Source of the DNA: Rhizobium aethiopicum
Lineage (GTDB): Bacteria; Pseudomonadota; Alphaproteobacteria; Rhizobiales; Rhizobiaceae
DNA length: 64,000 bases
Assembly: GCF_900094625.1 (NCBI RefSeq)
Contig: NZ_FMAJ01000002.1
Location: 186,001 to 250,000, forward strand
Direction of reading: 5' to 3'
In this document: positions 27,244 through 35,565 of the stretch, in pieces
How the letters are laid out: every line of letters starts with the position of its first letter
Position numbering within the stretch: the first letter of the stretch is position 1
Position numbers and translations under genes: made by a program
Notes under the pieces: model-generated
The model's input: only the letters and a program-made list of their open reading frames with translations
Told to the model about the DNA's origin: nothing
Database searches by the model: none

Positions 27244-28149
27244 TTGCAGCAGAGTGCCGTCATCGTATGTTCTGACGTTAACATGCTGCCGGCCGCCTGC
27301 TGCACCCTGCTTTCCGTCAAGTGCAATCTTACGAATCCCGGCATCGAGTTCCTGCTTCTCGGCATCGACCTCAAGCCGAACGAGGTCGCCGAGGTCGATA
27401 ATTTTGGGCGGCTTCACGGTATGGCGATCAGAGTGCTGCCCTATAAGACGCCCGATACCGGCCTCCAGGCGCGGGGCCGCTGGTCCGCCGCCACGCTGGC
27501 GCGGCTCTACATGGATCGGGATATACCCGACAATATCGAGCGCCTGCTTTACCTCGATGCCGACGTGCTGGCGGTCGCGCCGGTCGATGAACTCTTTGGC
27601 CTTGATTTACACGGCAAGGCGCTCGCTGCCGTCGACGACTATGTCATGGCCTTTCCCGAGAAGGCGGGCGCGCGGCAGCGCAAGATTGGCATGGGCGAGG
27701 GCGGACGCTATTTCAATGCCGGGGTCTTGCTGTTCGACTGGTCGGCCTGCCGGGCAAAGGGGCTTTTCGCCAGGACCCGGGAAATCTTCGAGGAGCGGTC
27801 GCACCTGTTCGAGAACAACGACCAGGATGCGTTGAACGTCACTTTCGACGGCGACTGGCTGGTGCTCGATCCGCGCTGGAATACGCAGACGGGGCTGCTG
27901 CCTTTCGTCGACCGGCCGGCCATCTTTCATTTTACCGGCCGCAGGAAGCCGTGGCAGGCGACCGTTCCCTGGGTGCACCGGCGGATGGCCAAGCGTTATG
28001 CCGAGGATCTCCGCGACACGCGCTGGGCCTCCTTCTGCAGGCAGCCGTCGATAACGGGCCGGGTGGCCGGCTTCCTCTTGCATGTAGGAAGGCAGATCGG
28101 CGGGCTGGCGCGGCTTTCCCGAATGCGCGCCTATTTCAGCAACAGCTAG
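27244..28149 (+). CDS. Glycosyltransferase family 8 protein
   Basis: About 301 residues of a GT-A-fold retaining transferase. It starts with a first strand SAVIVCSDVNMLPAACCTLLSV and carries the nucleotide-sugar/metal DxD motif in RLLYLDADVLAV. Later blocks YFNAGVLLFDW, NDQDALNV, RWNTQTG and IFHFTGRRKPW are all typical of GT8 (LPS galactosyl/glucosyl transferases). The start is uncertain. TTG 27244, after a GGGGGG stretch, puts the fold at the N terminus; ATG 27127 or 27085 in frame would add a stretch without coding character. Followed closely by an unrecognised gene, probably of the same polysaccharide function. Confidence 0.82.
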   Translation: MQQSAVIVCSDVNMLPAACCTLLSVKCNLTNPGIEFLLLGIDLKPNEVAEVDNFGRLHGMAIRVLPYKTPDTGLQARGRWSAATLARLYMDRDIPDNIERLLYLDADVLAVAPVDELFGLDLHGKALAAVDDYVMAFPEKAGARQRKIGMGEGGRYFNAGVLLFDWSACRAKGLFARTREIFEERSHLFENNDQDALNVTFDGDWLVLDPRWNTQTGLLPFVDRPAIFHFTGRRKPWQATVPWVHRRMAKRYAEDLRDTRWASFCRQPSITGRVAGFLLHVGRQIGGLARLSRMRAYFSNS

Positions 28150-28196
28150 TGAGGCGGGCCGAGCGCATCGTCCTTGGAAAGTGCATGTGAGCCGAT

Positions 28197-29066
28197 ATGG
28201 AATCGATCCCCAGCGAGATGCAAACCACGGCCACCGCAGATGGCGGTTTCAATGTGTTGACGGCGGACGCCTGGAAGGCGCTGCTGTCCCGCTATTCCCA
28301 TGTCGTTCTGGTGGCAAACAGCGAAGCGGTCGACTTCGAGCGGCTCAGAAGCGAATTGCCCGAGACGGCTCTCTACGTCTTCTTCAACAATGTCTATAAG
28401 GTGCTCGACGAACCCTTCACCGGCCATGCGGTGCTGGTGGCCCGCAGCGGCGTGATGGGCGCCAATATCGTTCACCGGCGCGAGGTGGGGGATGTACTGC
28501 GCTTCTTTGCCGGCGATGATTTTCTGGGCGTCGTCAACATTCGCGTCTCCCCGGAGGAAAACTTCAGCGAAGAGAGCAGCTTCAAAGGCGCCGGAGCCCG
28601 CCACCTCGACCTGACGCGAATGCTCGCCGATCTCTACCCGGCAGGCAAGATCGCGACGAGCGGCTTCGCGATGGCGCTCTGGCTCGCCGACCTGCAACTG
28701 CCGGGCAAGATCCTGCTTGCTGGCTTTTCGGCAAAGAGAAGCGAGAAATGGAAGGTCTTCGACGTGCATGATTGGACGTTCGAGCAGATCTTTTTGCGTC
28801 TCTTTGCCCGGATGGGTTCGATCTCGATGATGGGCGGCGTCGACGCCAGCCCCTATGCGGCGCTTGCCAAACGGTTTCCGCAGGTGCCGCCGATCGAGAT
28901 TGCGATGACGGCGGCAGAGGTCTTGTCCGAGCGGCTCCATAATGCCAACAGCCAGATCGACAGGCTGATGTCCGTGACCAAATCCATCCGTGCGATCGAG
29001 AATTTCTTCCGGCGCTTCAAGCCGAAAACCCGCAAAGAGCGCTTCCTCGAAAAGTCGAAGGAATGA
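28197..29066 (+). CDS. Unrecognised protein, possibly a polysaccharide-related glycosyltransferase
   Basis: A 289-residue soluble protein without signal peptide. I do not recognise the family. Alternating alpha/beta segments are visible: YSHVVLVANSEAV, GHAVLVARSGVMGAN, then KIATSGFAMALWLADLQLPGKILLAGFSA. A basic C-terminal helix follows (FFRRFKPKTRKERFLEKSKE). The pattern of a conserved S/G-F-x-MALW block followed by a strand LLAGF and then VFDVHDW is reminiscent of sialyltransferase-like (GT29/GT42) folds. It starts 47 bp after the GT8 gene on the same strand, which supports a glycan role. ATG 28197 is used; ATG 28218 is an alternative. Confidence 0.65.
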   Translation: MESIPSEMQTTATADGGFNVLTADAWKALLSRYSHVVLVANSEAVDFERLRSELPETALYVFFNNVYKVLDEPFTGHAVLVARSGVMGANIVHRREVGDVLRFFAGDDFLGVVNIRVSPEENFSEESSFKGAGARHLDLTRMLADLYPAGKIATSGFAMALWLADLQLPGKILLAGFSAKRSEKWKVFDVHDWTFEQIFLRLFARMGSISMMGGVDASPYAALAKRFPQVPPIEIAMTAAEVLSERLHNANSQIDRLMSVTKSIRAIENFFRRFKPKTRKERFLEKSKE

Positions 29067-29099
29067 CCGTCGCGGAGGGCTGCCGGCAGCGCACGGCCT

Positions 29100-30197
29100 T
29101 CAAAGCCCGAGCGCCGTCAGCATGACGAAGGTAGCAAACAGGATGAAATGCGTCATCCCCTCGATGGCATTGGTCTCGCCGTCATTGAGATTGATCGCCG
29201 CGGCAATCAGCGTGATCGCCACCATCACCGTCTGCACTGGCGTCATCGCCATGATGAAGGGCTGGCCGGTATAGAGCGCGATCGCCTCCATCACGGGCAC
29301 CGTCAGGATGACCGTCGAGAGCGAGGCGCCCATGGCGATGTTGACCGTCGCCTGCATCCGGTTCTTCAGCGCCGCCCGCAAGGCGGTCAGGATCTCCGGC
29401 GCGGCCGAGATCGCCGCGACGACGACGGCCGTCACCGCGATCGGCGCGCCGCTGTCGCGCAGGCCTTCGGTCATGAAGGCCGACATGAACTCCGCCAGCA
29501 GACCGATGATGACGACGCCGGCGAGGATGGTGGCGATCGAGACGGCGGCCGGTCCGTCGGCGCCTTGTTCATCGTGACCTTCCTTCGTCCGCTCGGAGCG
29601 CGGATAGCTGTAGCTGAAGAAATAGCTGTGCTGGCCGACCTGCATGCGCAGGAAGAGGCCGTATAGCGTGATCATCGCGACGATGGTGAAGGCGGAATAA
29701 TAGTGCCATTTATCGCTCGGCACGAATTCCGGCACGACCATCGAAATGCCCATGGCGGTGAGGATCATCACGCCGTATGTCTTGCCCGAATTGTCGTTAT
29801 ATGGCTGCTCCCCGTGCTTGAGGCCGCCTAGAAGGGCGGCGAGGCCGAGAATGCCGTTGATATCGAACATCAGGGCCGAGTAGATCGTGTCGCGCACCAG
29901 CGTCGGAGAGTTCTCGCCGGTCATCATGATGGCAAGGATGATGACTTCGACGGCGAGGGCTGAAAGCGTCAGGATCATCGTGCCATAGGGATCGCCGACC
30001 TTGATGGCGAGCAGCTCGGCATGATGAGCAACGCGGATCGATGCAAGCACGATGGTGGCGACCAGGGCGGCGGCGGCAAGCAACGCGACACCGCGCCCGA
30101 GCTCGACTACGGCGTGTTCCAAGAGATAGGCGCTCATCGCAACGACAAGTGCGGCGATCAGAAACTTTTCCTCTTTAAAGCGCGACGCGATGCTCAA
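29100..30197 (-). CDS. chaA: Calcium/proton antiporter ChaA
   Basis: A 365-residue inner-membrane exchanger of the CaCA superfamily, close to the 366 residues of E. coli ChaA. The two alpha repeats are visible: GTMILTLSALAVEVIILAIM with the essential acidic residue in the first half, and AAISAAPEILTALRAAL in the second. A hydrophilic loop with HDEQGADG lies between the halves. I chose TTG 30197 because AGGAG lies 7 nt upstream. The ATG at 30239 has no ribosome site and adds a basic, poorly coding extension. The exporter probably discharges Ca2+ or Na+/K+ at alkaline pH. Confidence 0.88.
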   Translation of the reverse strand: MSIASRFKEEKFLIAALVVAMSAYLLEHAVVELGRGVALLAAAALVATIVLASIRVAHHAELLAIKVGDPYGTMILTLSALAVEVIILAIMMTGENSPTLVRDTIYSALMFDINGILGLAALLGGLKHGEQPYNDNSGKTYGVMILTAMGISMVVPEFVPSDKWHYYSAFTIVAMITLYGLFLRMQVGQHSYFFSYSYPRSERTKEGHDEQGADGPAAVSIATILAGVVIIGLLAEFMSAFMTEGLRDSGAPIAVTAVVVAAISAAPEILTALRAALKNRMQATVNIAMGASLSTVILTVPVMEAIALYTGQPFIMAMTPVQTVMVAITLIAAAINLNDGETNAIEGMTHFILFATFVMLTALGL

Positions 30198-30429
30198 GCC
30201 CTGGCTCCTGTCCCGGTTCGTACGGCCTATATAAGTCATTGATTTCGCTGCTGCAGCAAGCCCCGATACTCGTCCTATTTGCAGTCTTTAGCGTTTAATG
30301 GAATACTGAACGTAATCGGGGCCGGAAAGCAGATCGCGGCGTCCTCGTATTCTCGTCAAGCGGCCGCGATGATCCGGATCCTGTCCGGAAGCGTGCGTAT
30401 GCGCAACAAGAAGATGAGGAGACGGATGC

Positions 30430-30717
30430 ATGATCAAGGTGGTCTACGAAGTCGTGCCGCATGATGGCGGTTGGGCCTACAGGCTGGGAGGCGTCTATTC
30501 CGAGGCATTCCCGACCCATGCCGATGCGCTCGAAGCTGCTCGTATTGTTGCGGCCGAACAGCAGGTCGGCGGCGATTCCGCCGAGATCAGCTGGCAGGAC
30601 GAGAATGGCAAATGGCATGAGGAATATGCCGAGGGCGGCGACCGGCCGGAAACCGAGGTCGTGGACGCCTTGTGGAAGGACCGTGCGGCCGGGGCCTCGC
30701 AAGATATCCGAAGCTAA
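30430..30717 (+). CDS. DUF2188 domain protein
   Basis: A 95-residue protein with the DUF2188 pattern: YEVVPHDGGWAYRLGGVYSEAFPTHADALEAARIVAAEQQ followed by ISWQDENGKWHEEYAEGGDRP. Small proteins of this family are common in Rhizobiales and have no assigned role. A GGAG ribosome site sits 8 nt before the ATG. The gene ends overlapping by 4 bp with the convergent GrpB gene. Confidence 0.82.
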   Translation: MIKVVYEVVPHDGGWAYRLGGVYSEAFPTHADALEAARIVAAEQQVGGDSAEISWQDENGKWHEEYAEGGDRPETEVVDALWKDRAAGASQDIRS

Positions 30718-31229
30718 TCATCGCCTGCCAATGCCTGCGCGACAACGGTGTCGACAAATTCGCGCTTTAGGGCGGTATAGCGATCGCCGTCCATCCTGAA
30801 TTCGGCTGCCAGCCTGCGTTTGAGCACGGCATAATCGCTCGCCGACTGCGGATGCGCGATGAGATAATCCCGGAAAGCCAGCCTGTTTCGATGCGTGCGG
30901 TTACCGGCCGGGCAAAGATAGACCCGTTCCGCCGGTATCGAACCTTTCCACAGAAACGCCCACACCTCCTCGTCATAGCGATTGCCGCGCGGTTCATAGC
31001 CTTCTGCCAGAAGCACTCGCGTCGCATCCCTAATATGGTCGAGGCTGGGGAGGACGATATCGATATCGACGAGCGGCTTGGCGATCATGCCCGGTATGGA
31101 CGTGCTGCCGATATGATCGATGGAGAGCGCCTGCGGCAGCAAGGTGAGCAATCTGGCGCGGATGCGTCGGAAATTTGCCGGCCACTGCGGGTCGTAAGGC
31201 ACGAGTTCGACCGGATTATGAGCTGTCAT
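30714..31229 (-). CDS. GrpB family protein (nucleotidyltransferase-like)
   Basis: A 171-residue protein of the GrpB/UPF0157 family, predicted nucleotidyltransferase fold. Diagnostic segments are VPYDPQWPANFRRIRARL, DHIGSTSIPGMIAKPLVDIDIVLP (the GS...D-x-D nucleotidyltransferase core), RTHRNRLAFRDYLIAHP and YAVLKRRLA. ATG 31229 has a textbook GGAGG ribosome site; a longer frame upstream is not coding. Substrate unknown. Confidence 0.87.
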   Translation of the reverse strand: MTAHNPVELVPYDPQWPANFRRIRARLLTLLPQALSIDHIGSTSIPGMIAKPLVDIDIVLPSLDHIRDATRVLLAEGYEPRGNRYDEEVWAFLWKGSIPAERVYLCPAGNRTHRNRLAFRDYLIAHPQSASDYAVLKRRLAAEFRMDGDRYTALKREFVDTVVAQALAGDD

Positions 31230-31457
31230 CTTTACCTCCCCGGCCAATTCGGCAAAGTGTGAAGCGGCTCTGCGTCGAGAATTACGCAAACAGCGGCTTG
31301 GAAGACGGTGTCCGGCAGGACACGCTCCGGATGCTGTAATGCTATGAGTTTGCGCATGCTCGGGAAATCGATCCCGATTCTGGCGCTGTGTGCCCGTTCG
31401 TTTATCGGTCGTGGTCACGAAGACCTTTGACTAAGGGCATTTGCTGCCCAAGGCGCG

Positions 31458-32258
31458 CTAAGCTGCGAGTTCGGCGAGCGCGATCCGGGCGACCGTCAAG
31501 GCCTTCTCGGCCTGCTCGACGTTTGGGTCACCGAGGAACCAGGCGGCGGACAGGCCGGAATAGGCGGCGATCCATTGCAGTAGCCGCTTCGGCTCCAGCC
31601 GGGCTTCCGCCGAGACGACGGCGAGCTGGCGGCGGAAACGGGCCGGGTCGGTGATGGTTGGCAGCTCCTCATTGGCAAAAATGTTGGCGAAATCGAAGCC
31701 GCGCTCGCCATGGAGCCGTTTCGGATCGATCGCGAGCCAGCCGCGCGCCTCGAAATCGAGAATATTGCCGTGGTGGATGTCGCCGTGAAGGACGGAGAGA
31801 TCGCGCGGATCGGCGAGGAGGGCGTTGGCGATCGCCGAGCAATCGGCAAGTGTACCGCCATGTTTGCCGGCGGCCGGCTCGAGATCGCGGAACCAGCGAG
31901 TGAGCGGAATAGGATCGGGGAGCGGTCTTTCACGCGGCGCATGCAGCCGCGCCGCGGTTCGGCAGAGAATGCGGCTTGCCTCGTCGTCTTCTCCGTCCAT
32001 CGCCATGGTAAGCAGCGAGCGTTTCCCGGTTGCCCTTTCCAGCAATACGGCGTCGCCTTCGTGGGCATAGACATGAGCCGCGCCATCGCCGTCCCACCAC
32101 TGCATCAACAGCGCGCCGTATCGTTCGTCGATATCGATCGCGACTTTCAGCATGGCCGGCCTCTGCTGCCAGAGGACCGGCAGCAGGTGGCTCGAATGGG
32201 TGATGATGGGCTCGCCGTCGGATGTGAGCGACCAGCGATCGAGATGAGGAGCGAACAT
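31458..32258 (-). CDS. Aminoglycoside (streptomycin 6-)phosphotransferase-like kinase
   Basis: A 266-residue kinase-fold protein of the APH(6)/hydroxyurea phosphotransferase group. The catalytic loop LSVLHGDIHHGNIL and the metal-binding WLAIDPKRLHGERGFDFANIF are the two Brenner-type motifs of antibiotic kinases. The N-terminal lobe is short, as in this subgroup. A chromosomal homologue in a soil bacterium need not confer resistance; substrate unproven. The start follows TATATAGGACGCC. Confidence 0.8.
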   Translation of the reverse strand: MFAPHLDRWSLTSDGEPIITHSSHLLPVLWQQRPAMLKVAIDIDERYGALLMQWWDGDGAAHVYAHEGDAVLLERATGKRSLLTMAMDGEDDEASRILCRTAARLHAPRERPLPDPIPLTRWFRDLEPAAGKHGGTLADCSAIANALLADPRDLSVLHGDIHHGNILDFEARGWLAIDPKRLHGERGFDFANIFANEELPTITDPARFRRQLAVVSAEARLEPKRLLQWIAAYSGLSAAWFLGDPNVEQAEKALTVARIALAELAA

Positions 32259-32333
32259 GGCGTCCTATATAGGCATGCTGAACGTAGAAATCCCGCCATT
32301 CGGCGGGATTTTGCACTACGAATCCTCAAAGGC

Positions 32334-33458
32334 TCAGGCAACCTTTTCAAGCGTGGGATAATCAACATAGCCCTTGGCGGTGCCGCCGTAGAAGGTCGAT
32401 TGGTCGGGCGTGTTGAGCGGCAGGTTCTTTGCCAGCCGTTCGACGAGATCGGGATTGGCGATGAAGGGCTTGCCGAAGGCGACGAGGTCGGCGCGGCCGC
32501 TTTCGGCGGCGTCGATCGCGAGATCGCGGTCATAGCCGTTATTGACCATCCAGCTGGCCTTGCCGCCGGCCTTTTCATAGGCCTGGCGCAGCGCATTGTA
32601 ATCGAAGGAGGGGTTGTCGCCGTGCTTGTAGTCGCGCTCGCCGCCGGTCTGGCCTTCGATGACGTGGATATAGGCGAGATCGTATCTGGCCAGTCCCTCG
32701 ACGACATGGGTGAAGGTCGCCTGCGGATTGGAATCATAGCTTTCGCCTGACGGCGTCACCGGCGAGATGCGGATCGCGGTGCGGCCTGCGCCGATCTCCT
32801 TCACCACGGCATCGACGACTTCGAAGGTCAGACGGGTGCGGTTTTCGACCGAGCCGCCATATTGATCGGTGCGGTCGTTGACGCCGTCGCGGATGAACTG
32901 ATCGAGCAGGTAGCCATTGGCGCCGTGGATCTCGACACCGTCGAAGCCGGCATCGATGGCGGCGCGGGCTGCCTTGCGGTAGTCGCCGATGATGCCCGGG
33001 ATTTCGGCGGTTTCGAGCGCACGGGGCTCGGAGGTATCGGCAAAGCTGCCGCTGCCGTCGGCATTGACCAGATAGGTCTTGGCCTTGGCGGCGCGATTGG
33101 TCGAGGAGACCGGTTTGCCGCCGTCCGGCTGCAGCGTCGTATGCGAGATGCGGCCGACATGCCACATCTGGACGACGATCCTGCCGCCGGCTGCGTGGAC
33201 GGCGTCGGTCACACGCTTCCAGCCGTCGAGCGCTTCCTTGCTGTAGAGGCCGGGCACGTCGGCATAACCCTGGCCTTGATGGGAGATCGCGGTCGCTTCG
33301 GTGATGATCAGGCCCGCAGTGGCGCGCTGGCGATAATATTCGACATTGAGGTCGTTGGGGATCGCACCCGGCGAACGGTTGCGGGTGAGCGGCGCCATGA
33401 CGATGCGGTTCTTGATAGAGATGTCGCCAACCTTGGCAGGTTCGAAAAGCTTGGCCAT
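32334..33458 (-). CDS. Old Yellow Enzyme family NADH:flavin oxidoreductase
   Basis: A 374-residue FMN-dependent ene-reductase (NemA/XenB type). Seen: FEPAKVGDISIKNRIVMAPLTRNRS, the substrate-binding pair in QMWHVGRISH, GFDGVEIHGANGYLLDQFIRDGVNDRTDQYGGS (the family signature with His-Gly-Ala-Asn), and the FMN phosphate loop LVAFGKPFIANPDL. Such enzymes reduce activated alkenes and nitro compounds and respond to electrophiles. ATG 33458 was chosen (AAAGGACC upstream). It lies 25 bp after the deleted MFS gene on the same strand, so arsR-MFS remnant-OYE may form a unit. Confidence 0.92.
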   Translation of the reverse strand: MAKLFEPAKVGDISIKNRIVMAPLTRNRSPGAIPNDLNVEYYRQRATAGLIITEATAISHQGQGYADVPGLYSKEALDGWKRVTDAVHAAGGRIVVQMWHVGRISHTTLQPDGGKPVSSTNRAAKAKTYLVNADGSGSFADTSEPRALETAEIPGIIGDYRKAARAAIDAGFDGVEIHGANGYLLDQFIRDGVNDRTDQYGGSVENRTRLTFEVVDAVVKEIGAGRTAIRISPVTPSGESYDSNPQATFTHVVEGLARYDLAYIHVIEGQTGGERDYKHGDNPSFDYNALRQAYEKAGGKASWMVNNGYDRDLAIDAAESGRADLVAFGKPFIANPDLVERLAKNLPLNTPDQSTFYGGTAKGYVDYPTLEKVA

Positions 33459-33483
33459 GATGGTCCTTTCTTTTGCGGGAGGA

Positions 33484-33798
33484 TCACTTGGCAGGGGCAA
33501 GCGCGGCCCGGCCCCTGGCGGAGAGATAGGTGAGCGCCGTCGCACCGAAGCCGATCAGGGCCATGAGGGCGGCGGCGAGCGGAACGCGGGTGAGATCGAA
33601 GCCGGCATCGATGACCACGCCGCCCGCCCAGGCGCCGAGCGCATTGCCGGTGTTGAAGGCGCCGATATTAATCGTCGAGACAAGGTTCGGTGCATCCTTG
33701 CCGAAGCCGACGACCTCCGGCAGCAGGCCCGTGATGACGAATTCCGTTGTGCCTATCGCAAAGGAGCTCAAGGCGAGGACGAGAAGGGCGAGGGGCAT
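33484..33798 (-). pseudogene. Internally deleted MFS transporter gene (open frame kept)
   Basis: A 104-residue frame. The first 30 residues (MPLALLVLALSSFAIGTTEFVITGLLPEV) are the exact beginning expected of an AraJ/YdhP-type MFS exporter. The rest (APNLVSTINIGAFNTGNALGAWAGGVVIDAGFDL onward) is the last quarter of the same family. The roughly 270 residues that should lie between are missing without a frame break. A three-helix product is unlikely to transport, though it could still be made. The start codon is 2 bp beyond the arsR stop. Confidence 0.75.
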
Positions 33799-33799
33799 T

Positions 33800-34093
33800 C
33801 TAAAGATCCTGTGCCAGCTGCTTGAGGAAAGCGGCGATCGTTTCTTCATTGCGCTTGTAGAAGATCCACTGGCCGACGCGTTTGGTAGTGACGAGGCCGG
33901 CGCGATTCAGCGTTCCGAGATGAGCCGAGACGGTGGATTGCGATAGGCCGCAGCGCTCGAACTGGCTGGCGCAGACGCCCATCTCGAAGGGATGCTCCTG
34001 CGTGGGGAAATGTTCCTCTGGATTTTTCAGCCAGCTCAGAATGTCCATCCGGGTGGGATGGGCGAGCGCCTTCATGATCTCATCTTTGTCCAT
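33800..34093 (-). CDS. ArsR-family transcriptional regulator
   Basis: A 97-residue winged-helix repressor-type protein: MKALAHPTRMDILSWLKNPEEHF, then GVCASQFERCGLSQSTVSAHLGTLNRAGLVTTKRVGQWIFYKRNEE. Two cysteines (in GVCAS and ERCGLS) flank the recognition helix, so redox or metal sensing is possible. ATG 34093 was selected; the longer frame is not coding. In Sinorhizobium an ArsR gene occupies the same place next to the AbcR sRNAs and lsrB, supporting synteny. Confidence 0.88.
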   Translation of the reverse strand: MDKDEIMKALAHPTRMDILSWLKNPEEHFPTQEHPFEMGVCASQFERCGLSQSTVSAHLGTLNRAGLVTTKRVGQWIFYKRNEETIAAFLKQLAQDL

Positions 34094-34207
34094 CGTCGTC
34101 TGCCGAACTATAAATCGTGTTTGATCGATATGTTGATCGTTGAAAGTCGATATGCAAATCACGGAGGCGTGAGGCGGCAGCTTTTCCCGCATGCGTAAAT
34201 TTTGGGC

Positions 34208-34322
34208 AAAAAAAAGAGGGCCACCGGAAACCAGGGCCCTTTGAATTGTGAAGGTCAATAACCTCCAGAGGGGAACAGCTAATGCGGTGGTACTGGGAGA
34301 GAAACCACAAGATGCATCAGCC
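34208..34322 (-). ncRNA. abcR: AbcR-type (alpha-r15) trans-acting sRNA, copy 2
   Basis: About 114 nt, transcribed leftward. Promoter: TTGAAA and CATATC spaced 17 bp (the -10 at 34329-34334). The transcript would carry two C-rich anti-Shine-Dalgarno-like segments, CUCCCAG (complement of 34293-34299) and UGUUCCCC (34270-34277). It ends with a GGGCCCTGG...CCGGTGGCCC hairpin and eight U (34208-34215). It is a near copy of the sRNA at 34430. Tandem AbcR1/AbcR2 genes between arsR and lsrB are known from S. meliloti, where they silence ABC-transporter mRNAs with Hfq. Confidence 0.82.
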
Positions 34323-34429
34323 GAGTTGGATATGGTGCTTCCTTAGGCAGGTTTCAATGCTTTTTTGTGCATGCCTGCTATGCGCCGCACAATTTTTTTG
34401 CGGTGCGGCATTTCCCGTTGAAGCAAGGC

Positions 34430-34546
34430 AAAAAAAGAGGGCCACTGGAAAACCAGGGCCCTTATAAGTGTGAAGGTTAAAAAACCTCCAGAGGGGAACA
34501 GCTAATGCGGTGGAACTGGGAGGAAAAGCCACCATGTGCATCAGCT
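34430..34546 (-). ncRNA. abcR: AbcR-type (alpha-r15) trans-acting sRNA, copy 1
   Basis: About 117 nt, leftward. The promoter has TTGCCG and CATATC at the same 17-bp spacing as the other copy (the -10 at 34553-34558). Anti-Shine-Dalgarno-like segments CUCCCAG (34516-34522) and UGUUCCCC (34493-34500) are conserved. Terminator stem GGGCCCTGG/CCAGTGGCCC with seven U at 34430-34436. The 222-bp spacing and shared promoter elements show tandem duplication with independent transcription. Which copy corresponds to AbcR1 of S. meliloti is not decided here. Confidence 0.82.
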
Positions 34547-34646
34547 ATGTGCGATATGGTGGTTTAATGGGCAAACGGCAACCCACATTTGTGCATGCCA
34601 GTCATGCGCTCACCGCATAGTATGGAAAACATTCCATAAAACTGGC

Positions 34647-35543
34647 TTAAAAGTTCCAGTTCCTCGCTTTGCTGACGATGAAATCACGGAAAGCTTTCAG
34701 CTTGGCAGCATTCTTGATCTCGTCCGGATAGCAGAAATAGGTGTCGAAGGACGGGACATCGGCGTTGATCGCCAGCTGAATCAGGCCGGGATCGCGGCCG
34801 ACGATATAATCCGGCAAGCAGGCGACACCGATTCCGAGCAGGCACGCGCGCTTGATCGAAGTCTGGCTGTTGATCTGCAAATGCGGGATGCGTTTATTGT
34901 CCGAGGAGCGGCCGGCGACCTCAAGCCAGTTGACGTCGAGCAGATAGCTCGGCGCCGGTTCGCCGAAGGTGATGATGCGGTGATTGTCGAGATCCTCGAT
35001 CTTTTGCGGTTCGCCATGGCGATTGATGTAGGAGGGAGCGGCATAGACGTGCATGTGCACGGTGAAGAGCTTGCGCTGGATGAGATCGGACTGCTGCGGC
35101 TGGCGCAGACGGATCGCGCAGTCGGCATGGCGCATGTTCACATCCACTTCCTCGTTGTCGAGGATCAGCTGGATCTGCACGTCGGGATAAAGCTGCAGAA
35201 ATTCCTGAATCTTGTCGGTGAGCCAGCCCTGGCCGAGGCCGACCGTCGTGGTGACACGCAGCTTGCCGGACGGCGTCTCGGTCGTCTCGGTGAGCTGCAT
35301 CTTCACGGTTTCGAGCTTCAGCAGCACGTCATGAGCGGTGCGGTAGAGCAGCTCGCCCTGTTCCGTCAGGATCAGACCGCGCGCGTGGCGGTGAAACAGC
35401 TTGGTGCCGACATCCTGCTCCAGCGCGCTGACCTGGCGGCTGATGGCGGATTGGGACAGATGCAGTTTATCCGCCGCATGCGTGAACGAACCCGCCTCGG
35501 CAGCTGCGTGAAAAATACGCAGCTTATCCCAATCCAATGGCAT
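34647..35543 (-). CDS. lsrB: LysR-family redox regulator LsrB
   Basis: A 298-residue LysR regulator. The N-terminal helix-turn-helix is WDKLRIFHAAAEAGSFTHAADKLHLSQSAISRQVSALE, followed by the effector domain. In S. meliloti LsrB senses oxidants through cysteines and controls glutathione and LPS genes needed in symbiosis. Cysteines here are at 142, 234, 242 and 271. The identification rests on sequence type and on the neighbourhood trxB-lsrB-AbcR-arsR. ATG 35543 has an AGGCGGGGGA ribosome site. trxB ends 22 bp upstream on the same strand, so the two are probably co-transcribed. Confidence 0.88.
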   Translation of the reverse strand: MPLDWDKLRIFHAAAEAGSFTHAADKLHLSQSAISRQVSALEQDVGTKLFHRHARGLILTEQGELLYRTAHDVLLKLETVKMQLTETTETPSGKLRVTTTVGLGQGWLTDKIQEFLQLYPDVQIQLILDNEEVDVNMRHADCAIRLRQPQQSDLIQRKLFTVHMHVYAAPSYINRHGEPQKIEDLDNHRIITFGEPAPSYLLDVNWLEVAGRSSDNKRIPHLQINSQTSIKRACLLGIGVACLPDYIVGRDPGLIQLAINADVPSFDTYFCYPDEIKNAAKLKAFRDFIVSKARNWNF

Positions 35544-35565
35544 TCCCCCGCCTCTCATGCCGGTC

